The notes under the pieces: generated by a model
What the model was told of the DNA's origin: nothing
What the model saw: only the letters and a program-made list of their open reading frames with translations
Database searches by the model: none
DNA from: Patulibacter minatonensis DSM 18081
Lineage (GTDB): Bacteria > Actinomycetota > Thermoleophilia > Solirubrobacterales > Solirubrobacteraceae
Length of the DNA stretch: 64,000 bases
NCBI RefSeq assembly: GCF_000519325.1
Contig: NZ_KI912613.1
Span: forward strand, 4,111,859-4,175,858
Direction: 5' to 3'
Program-made: the position numbers and the translations under genes
Part shown: positions 50,227 to 59,059 of the stretch, piece by piece
How the letters are laid out: every line of letters starts with the position of its first letter
Position numbering within the stretch: the stretch's first letter is position 1

Positions 50227-51258
50227 TCATCTCGCCCCGTCCGCGATGTCCTGCGGCCCCGGGCTCCCGGCGAGTTCGTGGTAGGCCACGATCGCCTGCG
50301 ACCTGTTGATGACGCCGAGTGTGCGCAGCAGGCGCTTGACGTGCGACTTCACGGTGCCCTCCGCCAGTCCCAACTCGGTCCCGATATCGGAGTTGTTGGC
50401 TCCCAGGGCGATCAGATCGAAGATCTCTCGCTGTCGCGGCGTCAAGCCCGCGAGAAGTGCGGCGCCGCCATCTGGACCGTACCGGCCTTCGGGGTTGGTG
50501 GCCGGGACCGCTCCGTCGAAGTCGATCGCGGCGTCGCAGAACTCGACCACGGTGCGCTCCGTCCTTCGCACGCTCTCGCGGAACAGCGAGCGTTGCTGGT
50601 CGAGACGCTCGAGCAGCTCGTTTCGAGCGTAGATGCGCGCAAAGCCGTTGGCGAGCGTTCGAAGAACGTCGCGATCCGCGTCGACGACGAGGGCCACGGA
50701 CGAGGCCGCGTGGAGGTGGCCGGCTGTCGTTCCGTTGATCACGATCGGCACCCTCGCGGCCGGATGGGGGGCCTGATTGAGAGCGGGCGGCCGATCGGAC
50801 TCGGGGGCGTAGACGAGTTCCAGGCGCTCGAAACCGAGACGCTCGGCCACGAGCGGGCTGGTCACCATCTCGACGAGGGAGGAGGGAGACGTCGCGACAG
50901 AGAGATCCGCGATCACCGCGCGGCATGCGGCGAGGCGCTGACGATGGCGTGCGGCGAGGAGCTCGTGAACGTCCTCGGCGAGCAGTTGCAGGATCGTCAG
51001 CCGATCCACGACATCGGCCCGGTGACGAGGGGTCGTGGATGGTGACGCAAGGATCGCGAAGCACTCGTCCGTCAGGGCGGCAAGCACCGCGGGGGCTCGC
51101 GCGAGGTCGGCGGACGACCGCTCGATGGGTCCGTGGATCGAGGGTCCCCGGCTCGTTGCTGCGGCGTCGAGCGCCCGACCGAGCCGGGCGACGAGGTCCC
51201 GCTCGCGGCCTCCTGCACTTGCGATGGTGCGGAGCCGGAACTGTGGTCTGCGCGTCAT
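50227..51258 (-). CDS. LuxR-type regulator (second of a coupled pair)
   Basis: A 343-residue protein with a C-terminal LuxR HTH: LTPRQREIFDLIALGANNSD and GTVKSHVKRLLRTLGV (about residues 270-320). The upstream 250 residues are a GAF-like sensor region with no recognisable cofactor site. ATG 51258 overlaps the stop of the other LuxR gene (ATGA). Confidence 0.88.
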   Translation of the reverse strand: MTRRPQFRLRTIASAGGRERDLVARLGRALDAAATSRGPSIHGPIERSSADLARAPAVLAALTDECFAILASPSTTPRHRADVVDRLTILQLLAEDVHELLAARHRQRLAACRAVIADLSVATSPSSLVEMVTSPLVAERLGFERLELVYAPESDRPPALNQAPHPAARVPIVINGTTAGHLHAASSVALVVDADRDVLRTLANGFARIYARNELLERLDQQRSLFRESVRRTERTVVEFCDAAIDFDGAVPATNPEGRYGPDGGAALLAGLTPRQREIFDLIALGANNSDIGTELGLAEGTVKSHVKRLLRTLGVINRSQAIVAYHELAGSPGPQDIADGAR

Positions 51259-52385
51259 CGAAGCTGCCCGCGACGAACTGCGTGGAGATACACGGACACG
51301 GCGGACGTCCGGTTGGAGACCTCGAGCTTCTTCAGGATCTGTTTGACATGGGTCGCGATCGTCGAGTCGGCGATCACCAGCCGCTCACGCACCACCGCGT
51401 TCGTCGCCCCCGTTGCGAGGAGCTCGAGCACTTCGAGCTGGCGAGGCGTCAGCCGGGTCAGACGCAACGCTGGATCCGCGAGATCGCCGGACCCGGAGGC
51501 GACGTCCAGCTCGGGGACCTCCTCGGCAGACCGAAGCGCCCGCGTGTAGGCGTCGCTGATGTTGTGCCGTCGTCGCTTCAGGCGCTCGCTCCCGAGCAGA
51601 CGTTCGAGGACGATCGCGAAGCCCGCGCCGAAAGCGTCCAACGCGTCCCGATCGTCCTCGTCAGGTGGCTGGCTCCAGGCGAGCGCGTCGGCGTGCAGCA
51701 GGCCGAAGACTCCCGTGGGCCCGACGAGAGGGGCGATGACGTGAGCGCGCCTCGACACGACCCCATCCGTGACTCCCGACCCGCGCGCCCGAGCGTCATC
51801 GGGCACCAGGGCCGCCGCTCGACGCCGGATGACTGACGCCTCGACGGGTGTCGAGGACAGTGCCACCGGGCCGTTGCCCACGAAGGCGGCCAGCCGATCC
51901 GCGTGCGGGGCTGAGACACGCCCGCTGGAGTACGCGGCCCGCGGGAACCACGCCGGGCCGTCGACCCACGAGAGCAGTCCGCTGTCGAAGCCGCACGCCT
52001 CGCAGAGCGCGCGGGGCGCGGCGTCGATCGCAGACTCCGCGGACTTGCGCAGCGCGAGCTGGTCCAAAGCCTCGTCGATTCGGTCCTGAGTCCGGAACCG
52101 TGCGGCGACCAGACGATCGCGGACGTGTTCCCGGAGGGTCGTGACCTCACGAAGCTGTCGAAGAGCGACGCGTTCGATGCGTGGGTCGCCGGCGGGGTTG
52201 CGGAAGGTCTCGGCCACCGCCTCGACCGCGGTCGTCAGCTCGTCCGCGGTCGTGCGGACATCGAGGCGTCCGCTCTCAAGAGCGCGGCGGACCCGATCGA
52301 TGACCTCGGCGACATGGAAGATGTCGTAGGGCCACGCACACGTGCCGGCGGTGCGCATCCGTGCGGTGTCGTCCAGCGTGGACAC
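51255..52385 (-). CDS. LuxR-type regulator (first of a coupled pair)
   Basis: A 376-residue GAF-LuxR protein. The C-terminal HTH is LTPRQLEVLELLATGATNAV followed by STIATHVKQILKKLEVSNRT. The GAF-like domain runs from about residue 110 to 270 (LCEACGFDSGLLSWVDGPAW, HVIAPLVGPTGVFGLLHADA). Start is uncertain: GTG 52385 or ATG 52358; the longer frame to 52646 is a shadow of the dehydrogenase. Its gene lies just downstream of that dehydrogenase and may co-transcribe. Confidence 0.85.
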   Translation of the reverse strand: MSTLDDTARMRTAGTCAWPYDIFHVAEVIDRVRRALESGRLDVRTTADELTTAVEAVAETFRNPAGDPRIERVALRQLREVTTLREHVRDRLVAARFRTQDRIDEALDQLALRKSAESAIDAAPRALCEACGFDSGLLSWVDGPAWFPRAAYSSGRVSAPHADRLAAFVGNGPVALSSTPVEASVIRRRAAALVPDDARARGSGVTDGVVSRRAHVIAPLVGPTGVFGLLHADALAWSQPPDEDDRDALDAFGAGFAIVLERLLGSERLKRRRHNISDAYTRALRSAEEVPELDVASGSGDLADPALRLTRLTPRQLEVLELLATGATNAVVRERLVIADSTIATHVKQILKKLEVSNRTSAVSVYLHAVRRGQLR

Positions 52386-52438
52386 GGTCGTGGTCGAGAA
52401 CCGGGCCGATACGCGGCAGCCGGGGCGAGACGCGCGCC

Positions 52439-53308
52439 CTAGGCCGCGACCGCCGCCGGGGCGTAGTCGAAGAACCCTCGACCGGACTTCCGGCCGAGCC
52501 GGCCCGCGGCCACCATGCGCTTGAGCAGTGGCGGGGGCGCGTATTCCGGCTTCTGGAACTCGCCATGGAGCGACACGCCCACGCCGTAGAGCACGTCGAG
52601 TCCGATCATGTCGGCGAGGGCGAGTGGGCCCATCGGGTGCCCGCATCCCAGCTTCATGCCCTCGTCGATGTCCTCGCGCGTCGCGAACCCCTCCTCGACC
52701 ATCCGCACCGCCGACATGAGGTACGGCACCAGGAGGAAGTTGACGATGAACCCAGAGCGGTCCTTGGTCCGGACTGCGCGCTTTCCGAGGGTCGATGCGA
52801 ACCGTTCGAGTCTCGCCACGGTCTCGTCCGAGGTTTCGAGCGCGACGACGATCTCGACCAGCTTCATCACCGGGACGGGACTGAAGAAATGCAGGCCGGC
52901 GACGCGGTCCGGACGCTCGGTCGCCGCAGCGAGCTCCGCGATCGGGATCGACGACGTGTTGGACAGGAGCAGCGTTTCCGGGCCGACGATCCGGTCCAGA
53001 CGAGCGAAGACGTCCCGCTTCACGGCGACGTCTTCCTTCACCGCCTCGATGACCACGGACGCGGCCGCGAGGTCGTCGAGATCGGAGGTCCAGGAAACGC
53101 GAGCGCGGATCTGGTCGGCATCCAGGGCGGAGAGGTGCCCGCGGTCGACGGTCCGGGTGAGCGACACGCCGAGCCGTTCACGAGATCGCTCCAGGGGGTC
53201 GATCGCGGGCTCGTACAAGACGACCGTCGTGTCCGCTCGGGCTGCGGTCTCAGCGATCCCGGTCCCCATCATCCCGGCCCCGACGATGCCTACCAATGCT
53301 TCGTTCAT
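52439..53308 (-). CDS. 3-hydroxyacyl-CoA dehydrogenase
   Basis: A 289-residue 3-hydroxybutyryl-CoA dehydrogenase-type enzyme: NAD-binding VGIVGAGMMGTGIAETAARA (residues 6-25), catalytic His in GLHFFSPVPVMKLVEIV and C-terminal GRLGRKSGRGFFDY. It would oxidise a beta-hydroxyacyl-CoA during breakdown of the acid made by the Baeyer-Villiger branch. ATG 53308 overlaps the small frame upstream as ATGA. Confidence 0.93.
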   Translation of the reverse strand: MNEALVGIVGAGMMGTGIAETAARADTTVVLYEPAIDPLERSRERLGVSLTRTVDRGHLSALDADQIRARVSWTSDLDDLAAASVVIEAVKEDVAVKRDVFARLDRIVGPETLLLSNTSSIPIAELAAATERPDRVAGLHFFSPVPVMKLVEIVVALETSDETVARLERFASTLGKRAVRTKDRSGFIVNFLLVPYLMSAVRMVEEGFATREDIDEGMKLGCGHPMGPLALADMIGLDVLYGVGVSLHGEFQKPEYAPPPLLKRMVAAGRLGRKSGRGFFDYAPAAVAA

Positions 53309-53574
53309 GTTCCGTCTGCTCCTCGTCGTCGTGATGCTGCAAGGGATCGCCACCCGACCAGCGCGACGGCGTCGCGGATGAGGCTCCCCGCCTGCAGCTC
53401 GTGTGCTGCAGGCGGGGTGATAGCCCGCTCGGCTTGCTCCGTGAGATCGCGCAGGGTGGCTACCAGGCGCTCGCGAAGATCGCTGTCGGCGGCTGCCGCG
53501 TCGTCGGCGCCTCGCCCCGGGGCCGGCGGGCCCGGCGCGGCCCTCGCGCACGAGGGCCGCCGCCGTCGCGGCAC
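53305..53574 (-). CDS. Small uncharacterised protein
   Basis: An 89-residue frame from GTG 53574, six bases after the monooxygenase stop, ending with ATGA at the dehydrogenase start. The first 30 residues are Arg/Pro/Ala-rich; the rest looks helical and protein-like (DLRERLVATLRDLTEQAERA). Coupling on both sides argues that it is real. A perfect 12-pair hairpin lies inside it, which is an argument for caution. No family recognised. Confidence 0.5.
   Translation of the reverse strand: MPRRRRPSCARAAPGPPAPGRGADDAAAADSDLRERLVATLRDLTEQAERAITPPAAHELQAGSLIRDAVALVGWRSLAASRRRGADGT
53386..53417 (-). terminator. Strong hairpin between monooxygenase and dehydrogenase
   Basis: CCCCGCCTGCAG (53386-53397) pairs perfectly with CTGCAGGCGGGG (53406-53417), eight-base loop. 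It could attenuate transcription from the monooxygenase into the dehydrogenase, or stabilise the upstream message. Confidence 0.5.
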
Positions 53575-53579
53575 CGTGC

Positions 53580-55229
53580 TCAGGCCGGGACGGCGTCCTT
53601 CTTCGCAGAGGAGCCCTCGAAGACGAAGCCCTTCCAGCCCTCGTCGATGACCGCCTGCGTCGACGCGCAGTAGGCGGCGACACCCCCGAAGTGGAACAGC
53701 ACCTTGTGCGGCTTGCCGGGAATGTTCGCCCCGACGAACCACGAGCGCACGCGCTCTCCCTCGGAGAGCACCAAGGCGTTCAGGAGCACGTCGAGGTGCT
53801 CCGCCCACTCGTCCATGGCCTCCTGCGTGGCCTCCATCGTCGCGGCGCCGGACTCCTCCAGGTGCGTCAGCGCCTGGGAGAGGAACTCGACGATGTTCTC
53901 CGCGACGGGCGGGAAGTTCGCAAACGGCGTCTGGGGACCGAAGACCATGAACAGGTTCGGGAAGCCCTTCGTGGCCACGCCAAGGTGCGTCTGCGCGCCC
54001 TCGGCCCACGACTCTTGGATCGTCAGGCCGTCGCGACCGCGGATGTCCATCCGGGTGATGGATCCCGTGGAGGCGTCGAAGCCGGTCGCGAAGACGAGGA
54101 TGTCGACGTCGTAGTGCGTGCCGTCCGCGAGCGTGATGCCGCTGGAGGTGGCCTCGGCGAGCGCGTTCTCGCTCACGTCGACGAGGTCGACGTTGGGCCG
54201 GTTGTAGGCCTCGTAGTAGTAGTGGCCGAGCGGGACGCGCTTGGAGGCGATCGGGTAGCCCTTCGGCGCGAGCTTCTCGGCCGTCTCCGGATCCTTGACG
54301 ATCTGCCGGATCTTGTTGCGCACGAACTCGGCCACGACCTCGTTGGCCTCGTGCGTGAGGAAGATGTCGTCGAAGGTCTCGAAGATGAAGTGGAAGCCGC
54401 CGATCTCCCAGCCCCACTCGAGGATCTTCTGCTGCTCCTCGGGCGTCACGTCGGTGGTGAGGCGGCCGGCCATACCGAGGTCCATGCCGAACCAGTGCTC
54501 ACGGACGACGTTGGAGATGCGGTCGGCGTCGGCCTTCAGCGACCGCCGATCGGTGTCCGACAACGGGTGGTTCCGCGCGGGGATGACGTAGTTCGGGGTC
54601 CGCTGGAAGACCGTGACGTTCGCGGCCTCCTTCGCGAGCTCCGGGATGAGCTGCACGCCGGTCGCCCCGGTGCCGACGATGCCCACGCGCTTGCCACGCA
54701 CGTCGATGCCGCCTTCGGGCCAGCGAGAGGTGTGGACCCAGGTACCCCCGAAGTCGTCGATGCCCTTGAGGTCGGGCGTGTACCGCGCGGCGAGCGGGCC
54801 GCCGGCGACGATGAAGTACCTCGATGTGGACGTGGTGCCGTCCTCGAGGGTCACGGTCCACGTGGACGAGTCCTCGTCGAAGGTCGCACCCTTGACGGTC
54901 GCGCCGAGCTGGATGTCCTTGCGCAGGTCGAAGCGGTCGGCGACGAAGTTCAGGTAGTTCTCGACCTCGACCTGGCCGGGGAAGCGGTCGTGCCAGTCCC
55001 ACTCTTCGAAGAGCTCGCGATCGAACTGGTAGCAGTAGGTCCAGCTCTCCGAGTCGGTTCGCGCCCCCGGGTAGCGGTTCCAGAACCAGGTTCCGCCGAT
55101 CCCGTCGCCGGCCTCGAAGCACCGGAAGCTGATGCCGAGCTTGCGCAGCTCGATCATCGTCCGCAGGCCACCCAGACCGGCTCCGACGATGATTGCGTCC
55201 TGATCGGTGGCGATCGTTTCAGAAGTCAT
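53580..55229 (-). CDS. Baeyer-Villiger flavin monooxygenase
   Basis: A 549-residue FAD/NADPH monooxygenase inserting oxygen next to a ketone. FAD motif IIVGAGLGGLRTMIEL (near residue 14), BVMO fingerprint FGGTWVHTSRWPE (F-x-G-x-x-x-H-x-x-x-W-P) and second Rossmann VGIVGTGATGVQLIPEL. Length matches cyclohexanone-type enzymes. ATG 55229 follows GGAGGA. A TetR-like operator lies 60 bases upstream. The ester or lactone it forms would need a hydrolase, not seen next to it. Confidence 0.94.
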   Translation of the reverse strand: MTSETIATDQDAIIVGAGLGGLRTMIELRKLGISFRCFEAGDGIGGTWFWNRYPGARTDSESWTYCYQFDRELFEEWDWHDRFPGQVEVENYLNFVADRFDLRKDIQLGATVKGATFDEDSSTWTVTLEDGTTSTSRYFIVAGGPLAARYTPDLKGIDDFGGTWVHTSRWPEGGIDVRGKRVGIVGTGATGVQLIPELAKEAANVTVFQRTPNYVIPARNHPLSDTDRRSLKADADRISNVVREHWFGMDLGMAGRLTTDVTPEEQQKILEWGWEIGGFHFIFETFDDIFLTHEANEVVAEFVRNKIRQIVKDPETAEKLAPKGYPIASKRVPLGHYYYEAYNRPNVDLVDVSENALAEATSSGITLADGTHYDVDILVFATGFDASTGSITRMDIRGRDGLTIQESWAEGAQTHLGVATKGFPNLFMVFGPQTPFANFPPVAENIVEFLSQALTHLEESGAATMEATQEAMDEWAEHLDVLLNALVLSEGERVRSWFVGANIPGKPHKVLFHFGGVAAYCASTQAVIDEGWKGFVFEGSSAKKDAVPA

Positions 55230-55291
55230 CTTGTTGCTCCTCCGAGCGTCGTGCTGCGACTTCACAGCCACCGTTCTACGATTGGCCGCTG

Positions 55292-55307
55292 TACCAACCG
55301 TATGGTA
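55292..55307. promoter_or_regulatory. TetR-like operator (copy 1)
   Basis: TACCAACCGTATGGTA, imperfect palindrome upstream of the Baeyer-Villiger monooxygenase. Confidence 0.55.
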
Positions 55308-55402
55308 GCCACTGCAGCCGCAGAGGTGTGAGTTTGTCGTCCCGGTCCGATCCGGGATTCAGCGACGGCGAACGGGTCGCCGCTCCTTCAGGGCACGCGG
55401 CT

Positions 55403-57079
55403 TCAGGAACCGCTCTGGCGCAGCAGGTCGCGCAGCTCTGTGCGCCGGATCTTTCCGCTGACGGTCTTCGGCAGTTCGTCGACGAAGTGGATCTCCCGCG
55501 GGTACTTGTACGGCGCGGTCAGGGCCTTCGTGTGGTCCTGCAGCTCCTTCGCGAGCTCGTCGCTCGGCTCGCGGTTCGCGGCCAGGATCACGAAGGCGGT
55601 GACGATCTCGGTGCGCTCCGGATCGGGCTTCCCGACGACCGCGGCCTCCATCACCGCGGGGTGCTCGACCAGCGCGGACTCGACCTCGAACGGGCCGATC
55701 CGGTACGCCGACGAGGTGATCACGTCGTCGTCACGACCCTCGAACCAGAGGTAGCCATCCGGGTCCCGAGCGGCCTTGTCCCCGGTGAAGTAGTAGCCAT
55801 GCTGGAAGCGCTCGGCCGTCGCCTTCGGGTTGCCGTCGTAGCCATGGAACAAACCGACGGGCCGTCGTTCGTCCTCGGCCCGGATCGCGATGTTGCCGAC
55901 CTCACCGTCGGGGACGGGCTCGCCCTGATCGGTGACGACCCGGACGTCCCAGCCCGGCATGGGCAGCCCCATCGATCCCGGCCGGACCGGAAGGGCGCGG
56001 TAGTTCGCGACGGTGACGGAGGTCTCGGTCTGGCCGTACCCGTCGTAGACCGTCAGGCCGCCGGTGCCCTCGGACCAGACCTTGATCACCTCGGGGTTCA
56101 GCGGCTCGCCGGCGCTGGTGCAGTGCCGCAGCGCCGAGAGGTCGTGCTTCCCGAGGTCCGCCTGCACCAGTGTGCGGTAGAGCGTCGGCGGGGCGCAGAA
56201 CGAGGTGATCTGCTGGTCGCTGAGGATGCCGAGGATCGTGTCGGCGTCGGGCTTGCCGAGCTGGACCTGCACGATCGTGGCGCGCTCGTGCATCTGCCCG
56301 AAGAGCGTGCCGAACGCGGCCTTCGCCCACCCCGGGTCGGTGACCGCCCAGTGCCGGTCGCCGGGGCGAAGGTCGTGCCAGAAGCGTGCGGTCGGGACGT
56401 GCGCGAGCCCGTACTCCTGGGTGTGGGTGACCATCTTCGGGTGCGAGACCGTGCCGCTCGTGAAGTACACGAGCATCGGGTCCTCGCGGAGCGTGGGCTC
56501 GGACGGCAGGCCGGTCGCGTCCTCGCCGACCGCGGCGAGGAGGTCGTCGAGGGACGACCAGCCGTCGGCCTTCCCGTCGCAGACGATGCGCGTGCGGAGT
56601 GCCGGCAGGTCCTGCCCGATGCTCCCGACCTTCTCCGCACCGGACGGATCGACGACCGCGGCCACGGCACCGGATTCGCTGAGCCGGTAGGCGATGTCCT
56701 TCGGGGTCAGGAGGTTCGGACCAGGCATGGGGATCGCTCCGATCCGGATCGCGCCCAGGACGGCGACGTACCAGGCCGGCACGCGCGGCAGCATCACGAA
56801 GACCCGGTCGCCCTTGCCGACTCCGAGGTCGAGCAGCGCCTGCCCGAACCGTCGGGCGTCGCGCGCGAGGTCGGCGGCCGTCTGCTCGCCGACGACTCTT
56901 CCGTCGGGGCCGAGCGACAGCACGGCGAGGTCCTCGGGTGCGTCCGCGGCCCATCCCTCGACGATGTCGACGACGGGGTTGTAGACGCTGGGGACCTCGA
57001 TGCGGAAGCTGTCGCGCTCTGTCGCGTAGTCCTGCAGCCGGGGCGCCGCGTCGCGGGAGGGGATGGTGGGCTGGGGCAC
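55403..57079 (-). CDS. AMP-forming acyl-CoA synthetase
   Basis: A 558-residue ANL enzyme of the medium-chain/acetyl-CoA synthetase-like branch: P-loop YFTSGTVSHPKMVTH (Thr-Val-Ser variant of TSGT), A-5 YGQTETSVT and hinge GRDDDVITSSAYRIGPFEVE. The GTG start at 57079 has GGAG eight bases upstream. It activates an acid produced in the same pathway. It diverges from the importer genes over a region with two operators. Confidence 0.9.
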   Translation of the reverse strand: MPQPTIPSRDAAPRLQDYATERDSFRIEVPSVYNPVVDIVEGWAADAPEDLAVLSLGPDGRVVGEQTAADLARDARRFGQALLDLGVGKGDRVFVMLPRVPAWYVAVLGAIRIGAIPMPGPNLLTPKDIAYRLSESGAVAAVVDPSGAEKVGSIGQDLPALRTRIVCDGKADGWSSLDDLLAAVGEDATGLPSEPTLREDPMLVYFTSGTVSHPKMVTHTQEYGLAHVPTARFWHDLRPGDRHWAVTDPGWAKAAFGTLFGQMHERATIVQVQLGKPDADTILGILSDQQITSFCAPPTLYRTLVQADLGKHDLSALRHCTSAGEPLNPEVIKVWSEGTGGLTVYDGYGQTETSVTVANYRALPVRPGSMGLPMPGWDVRVVTDQGEPVPDGEVGNIAIRAEDERRPVGLFHGYDGNPKATAERFQHGYYFTGDKAARDPDGYLWFEGRDDDVITSSAYRIGPFEVESALVEHPAVMEAAVVGKPDPERTEIVTAFVILAANREPSDELAKELQDHTKALTAPYKYPREIHFVDELPKTVSGKIRRTELRDLLRQSGS

Positions 57080-57190
57080 GATGGGTCTCCTGTAGCTGAG
57101 TGGCGCGGGTCCTGCCGGCTCATCGCTCGGCGCTCGGCAACCGGCAGGCCGCGGCGATCGCGTGTCCGCAGGTAGGCTTCGGCGAGACGG

Positions 57191-57206
57191 TACCAACCAT
57201 TCGGTA
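57191..57206. promoter_or_regulatory. TetR-like operator (copy 2)
   Basis: TACCAACCATTCGGTA, 112 bases before the acyl-CoA synthetase start. Confidence 0.55.
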
Positions 57207-57383
57207 GCCGAGGTGGAAATGTGTTGCCGCCCAGCGACTCCCGGCGCCGACGTCGTGGAGCGGGGTCGTCACCGGGCCCTGCCTGAAGGCCGCCGGACCG
57301 ATCGCCGGGCATGCAGCGACCCGTGACGCCCGTCACTCGTCTACTCGGGTTGACGCAGCTGCTGGGAGCGCGTATACCGCCGG

Positions 57384-57399
57384 TACCAAACGGTCGGTC
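57384..57399. promoter_or_regulatory. TetR-like operator (copy 3)
   Basis: TACCAAACGGTCGGTC, 41 bases before the importer ATPase start. Confidence 0.55.
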
Positions 57400-57439
57400 C
57401 CATCGACGGAACCAGGACCACCCTCCTCCTCGGAGCTCT

Positions 57440-59059
57440 ATGAGCGGCAACCCAGCACCCATTCCCGACCCCTCCCTCCCGAGCGCTGACGATGCGCACG
57501 CCACGTCCGTGGTGCACCAAGGCCGGTCGGTCCTTCTCGAGATCATCGGGCTCTCGAAGCGCTTTCCGGGCACCCAAGCGTTGTCGAACGTGGACCTTCG
57601 CGTCCGACGTGGCGAGATCCATGCGCTGTGCGGTGGCAATGGCTCGGGCAAGTCGACGCTGATCAAGATCCTGGCTGGCGTCCAGCAGGGCGAGCCGGGC
57701 GGCATGATCCGGGTCGGCGACGAGTCGTCTCCGGCGGACGCGGTGACGCCGGCGTTCGCCGACTCGGCGGGCGTTCGGGTCGTCCATCAGGACCTCGGCC
57801 TCTTCCCCGACCTCTCGGTGGCGGAGAACATCGCGCTCGGATCGTCGTTCCCGAGGCGTCGCAGCGGCCGCATCGACTGGCGCCGCATGCGGACGAACGC
57901 CGAGGAGCTGATCGAGCGCTTCGAGATCCGAGCGTCTCCGAAGACGCTCCTGCGCGACCTCAACCGCGCCATCCAGACGGAGGTGGCGATCGCCCGTGCA
58001 CTCCAGGGCAGGGAGAGCGGGCACGGTGGGATCCTCATCCTCGACGAGCCGACGACGGCCCTACCGGCTGCAGAGGCGGATGCGCTGATGCGCTCGCTGC
58101 GCCGCTACGCGCAGGCCGGTCAGAGCATCCTCTACGTCAGTCACCGTCTCGACGAGATCCTGCGGATCACCGACCGCGTGACGGTCCTACGCGACGGCCA
58201 CCTCGCAGGCGTCCACGAGACCGCGGACCTCGACGAGGACGCGCTGACGACCGCGATCCTCGGACGGTCGCTCGCCCACGAAGCGGCGGTGAAGCACGTC
58301 CCCGTGAGCAGCGCGGGCGTTCCGGTGCTGCAGATCACCGGCCTTCGGGCGGGTCCGGTCCGCGGGGTGGACCTCGAGGTTCGTCGCGGCGAGATCGTCG
58401 GGATCGCCGGCTTGCTCGGATCCGGTCGCAGCACGATCCTCCGTTCGATCTTCGGCGATCTCGACCGCGAGGCCGGTGAGATCCGCGTCGCCGGCGCAGT
58501 CCTGCCGAAAGGGAGCCAGTCGGCCGCGATCTCCGCCGGCGTCGCGATGGTCCCGGAGGACCGTGCCCGCGACGCCGCGTTCCTCGACCTGCCGGTCGCA
58601 GCGAACATCTCCGCTTCCGTCATCGCTCGGTACTACGCGCATCTGCGGATGCAGGACCGGAAGATGACCCGCGACGCGGCGTCACTGATGGCGACCTTCG
58701 GCGTCAAGGCCGCGTCGCCGGCCGTGCCGATCAACACGCTCTCCGGCGGGAACCAACAGAAGGCGATCCTCGCCCGCTGGCTGCGCCGCGACCCGGAGCT
58801 CCTGCTGCTCGACGAACCGACGCAGGGCGTCGACGTCGGTGCGCGCGCCGAGATCTACCGCGTGGTCCGCGACGCCGCCGACGCCGGGACGGCTGTCCTG
58901 GTCGTGACCTCCGACGTCGAGGAGCTCGCCGCGGTCGTGGACCGGGCCGTCGTCCTCCGCGGCGGCCGCTTCGTCGCCGAAATCGCCGGGAGCGCACTGC
59001 TGCCCCAGCACCTCAACGAGCTCATCTACAAGGACGTGCCCCATGTCGACAGTGTCTGA
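57440..59059 (+). CDS. CUT2 ABC transporter ATPase, two NBDs
   Basis: A 539-residue RbsA-type protein. NBD1: Walker A GGNGSGKSTLIK near residue 70, Walker B ILILDEPTTALP. NBD2: GLLGSGRSTILRS and signature LSGGNQQKAILARWL. ATG 57440 follows CGGAG. Its end overlaps the permease start by 17 bases. Gene order (ATPase, permease, binding protein) is the reverse of the first importer in this window. Confidence 0.93.
   Translation: MSGNPAPIPDPSLPSADDAHATSVVHQGRSVLLEIIGLSKRFPGTQALSNVDLRVRRGEIHALCGGNGSGKSTLIKILAGVQQGEPGGMIRVGDESSPADAVTPAFADSAGVRVVHQDLGLFPDLSVAENIALGSSFPRRRSGRIDWRRMRTNAEELIERFEIRASPKTLLRDLNRAIQTEVAIARALQGRESGHGGILILDEPTTALPAAEADALMRSLRRYAQAGQSILYVSHRLDEILRITDRVTVLRDGHLAGVHETADLDEDALTTAILGRSLAHEAAVKHVPVSSAGVPVLQITGLRAGPVRGVDLEVRRGEIVGIAGLLGSGRSTILRSIFGDLDREAGEIRVAGAVLPKGSQSAAISAGVAMVPEDRARDAAFLDLPVAANISASVIARYYAHLRMQDRKMTRDAASLMATFGVKAASPAVPINTLSGGNQQKAILARWLRRDPELLLLDEPTQGVDVGARAEIYRVVRDAADAGTAVLVVTSDVEELAAVVDRAVVLRGGRFVAEIAGSALLPQHLNELIYKDVPHVDSV

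Larger units (their letters stand above)
57080..57439. other. Divergent regulatory region
   Basis: 360 bases between the acyl-CoA synthetase and the importer ATPase genes. It contains TetR-like operators at 57191 and 57384, one near each start. No gene is supported here. Confidence 0.5.

Noticed and set aside
55193-57175. A 660-codon plus-strand frame
   Set aside because: Antisense to the acyl-CoA synthetase; composition typical of a mirror frame.
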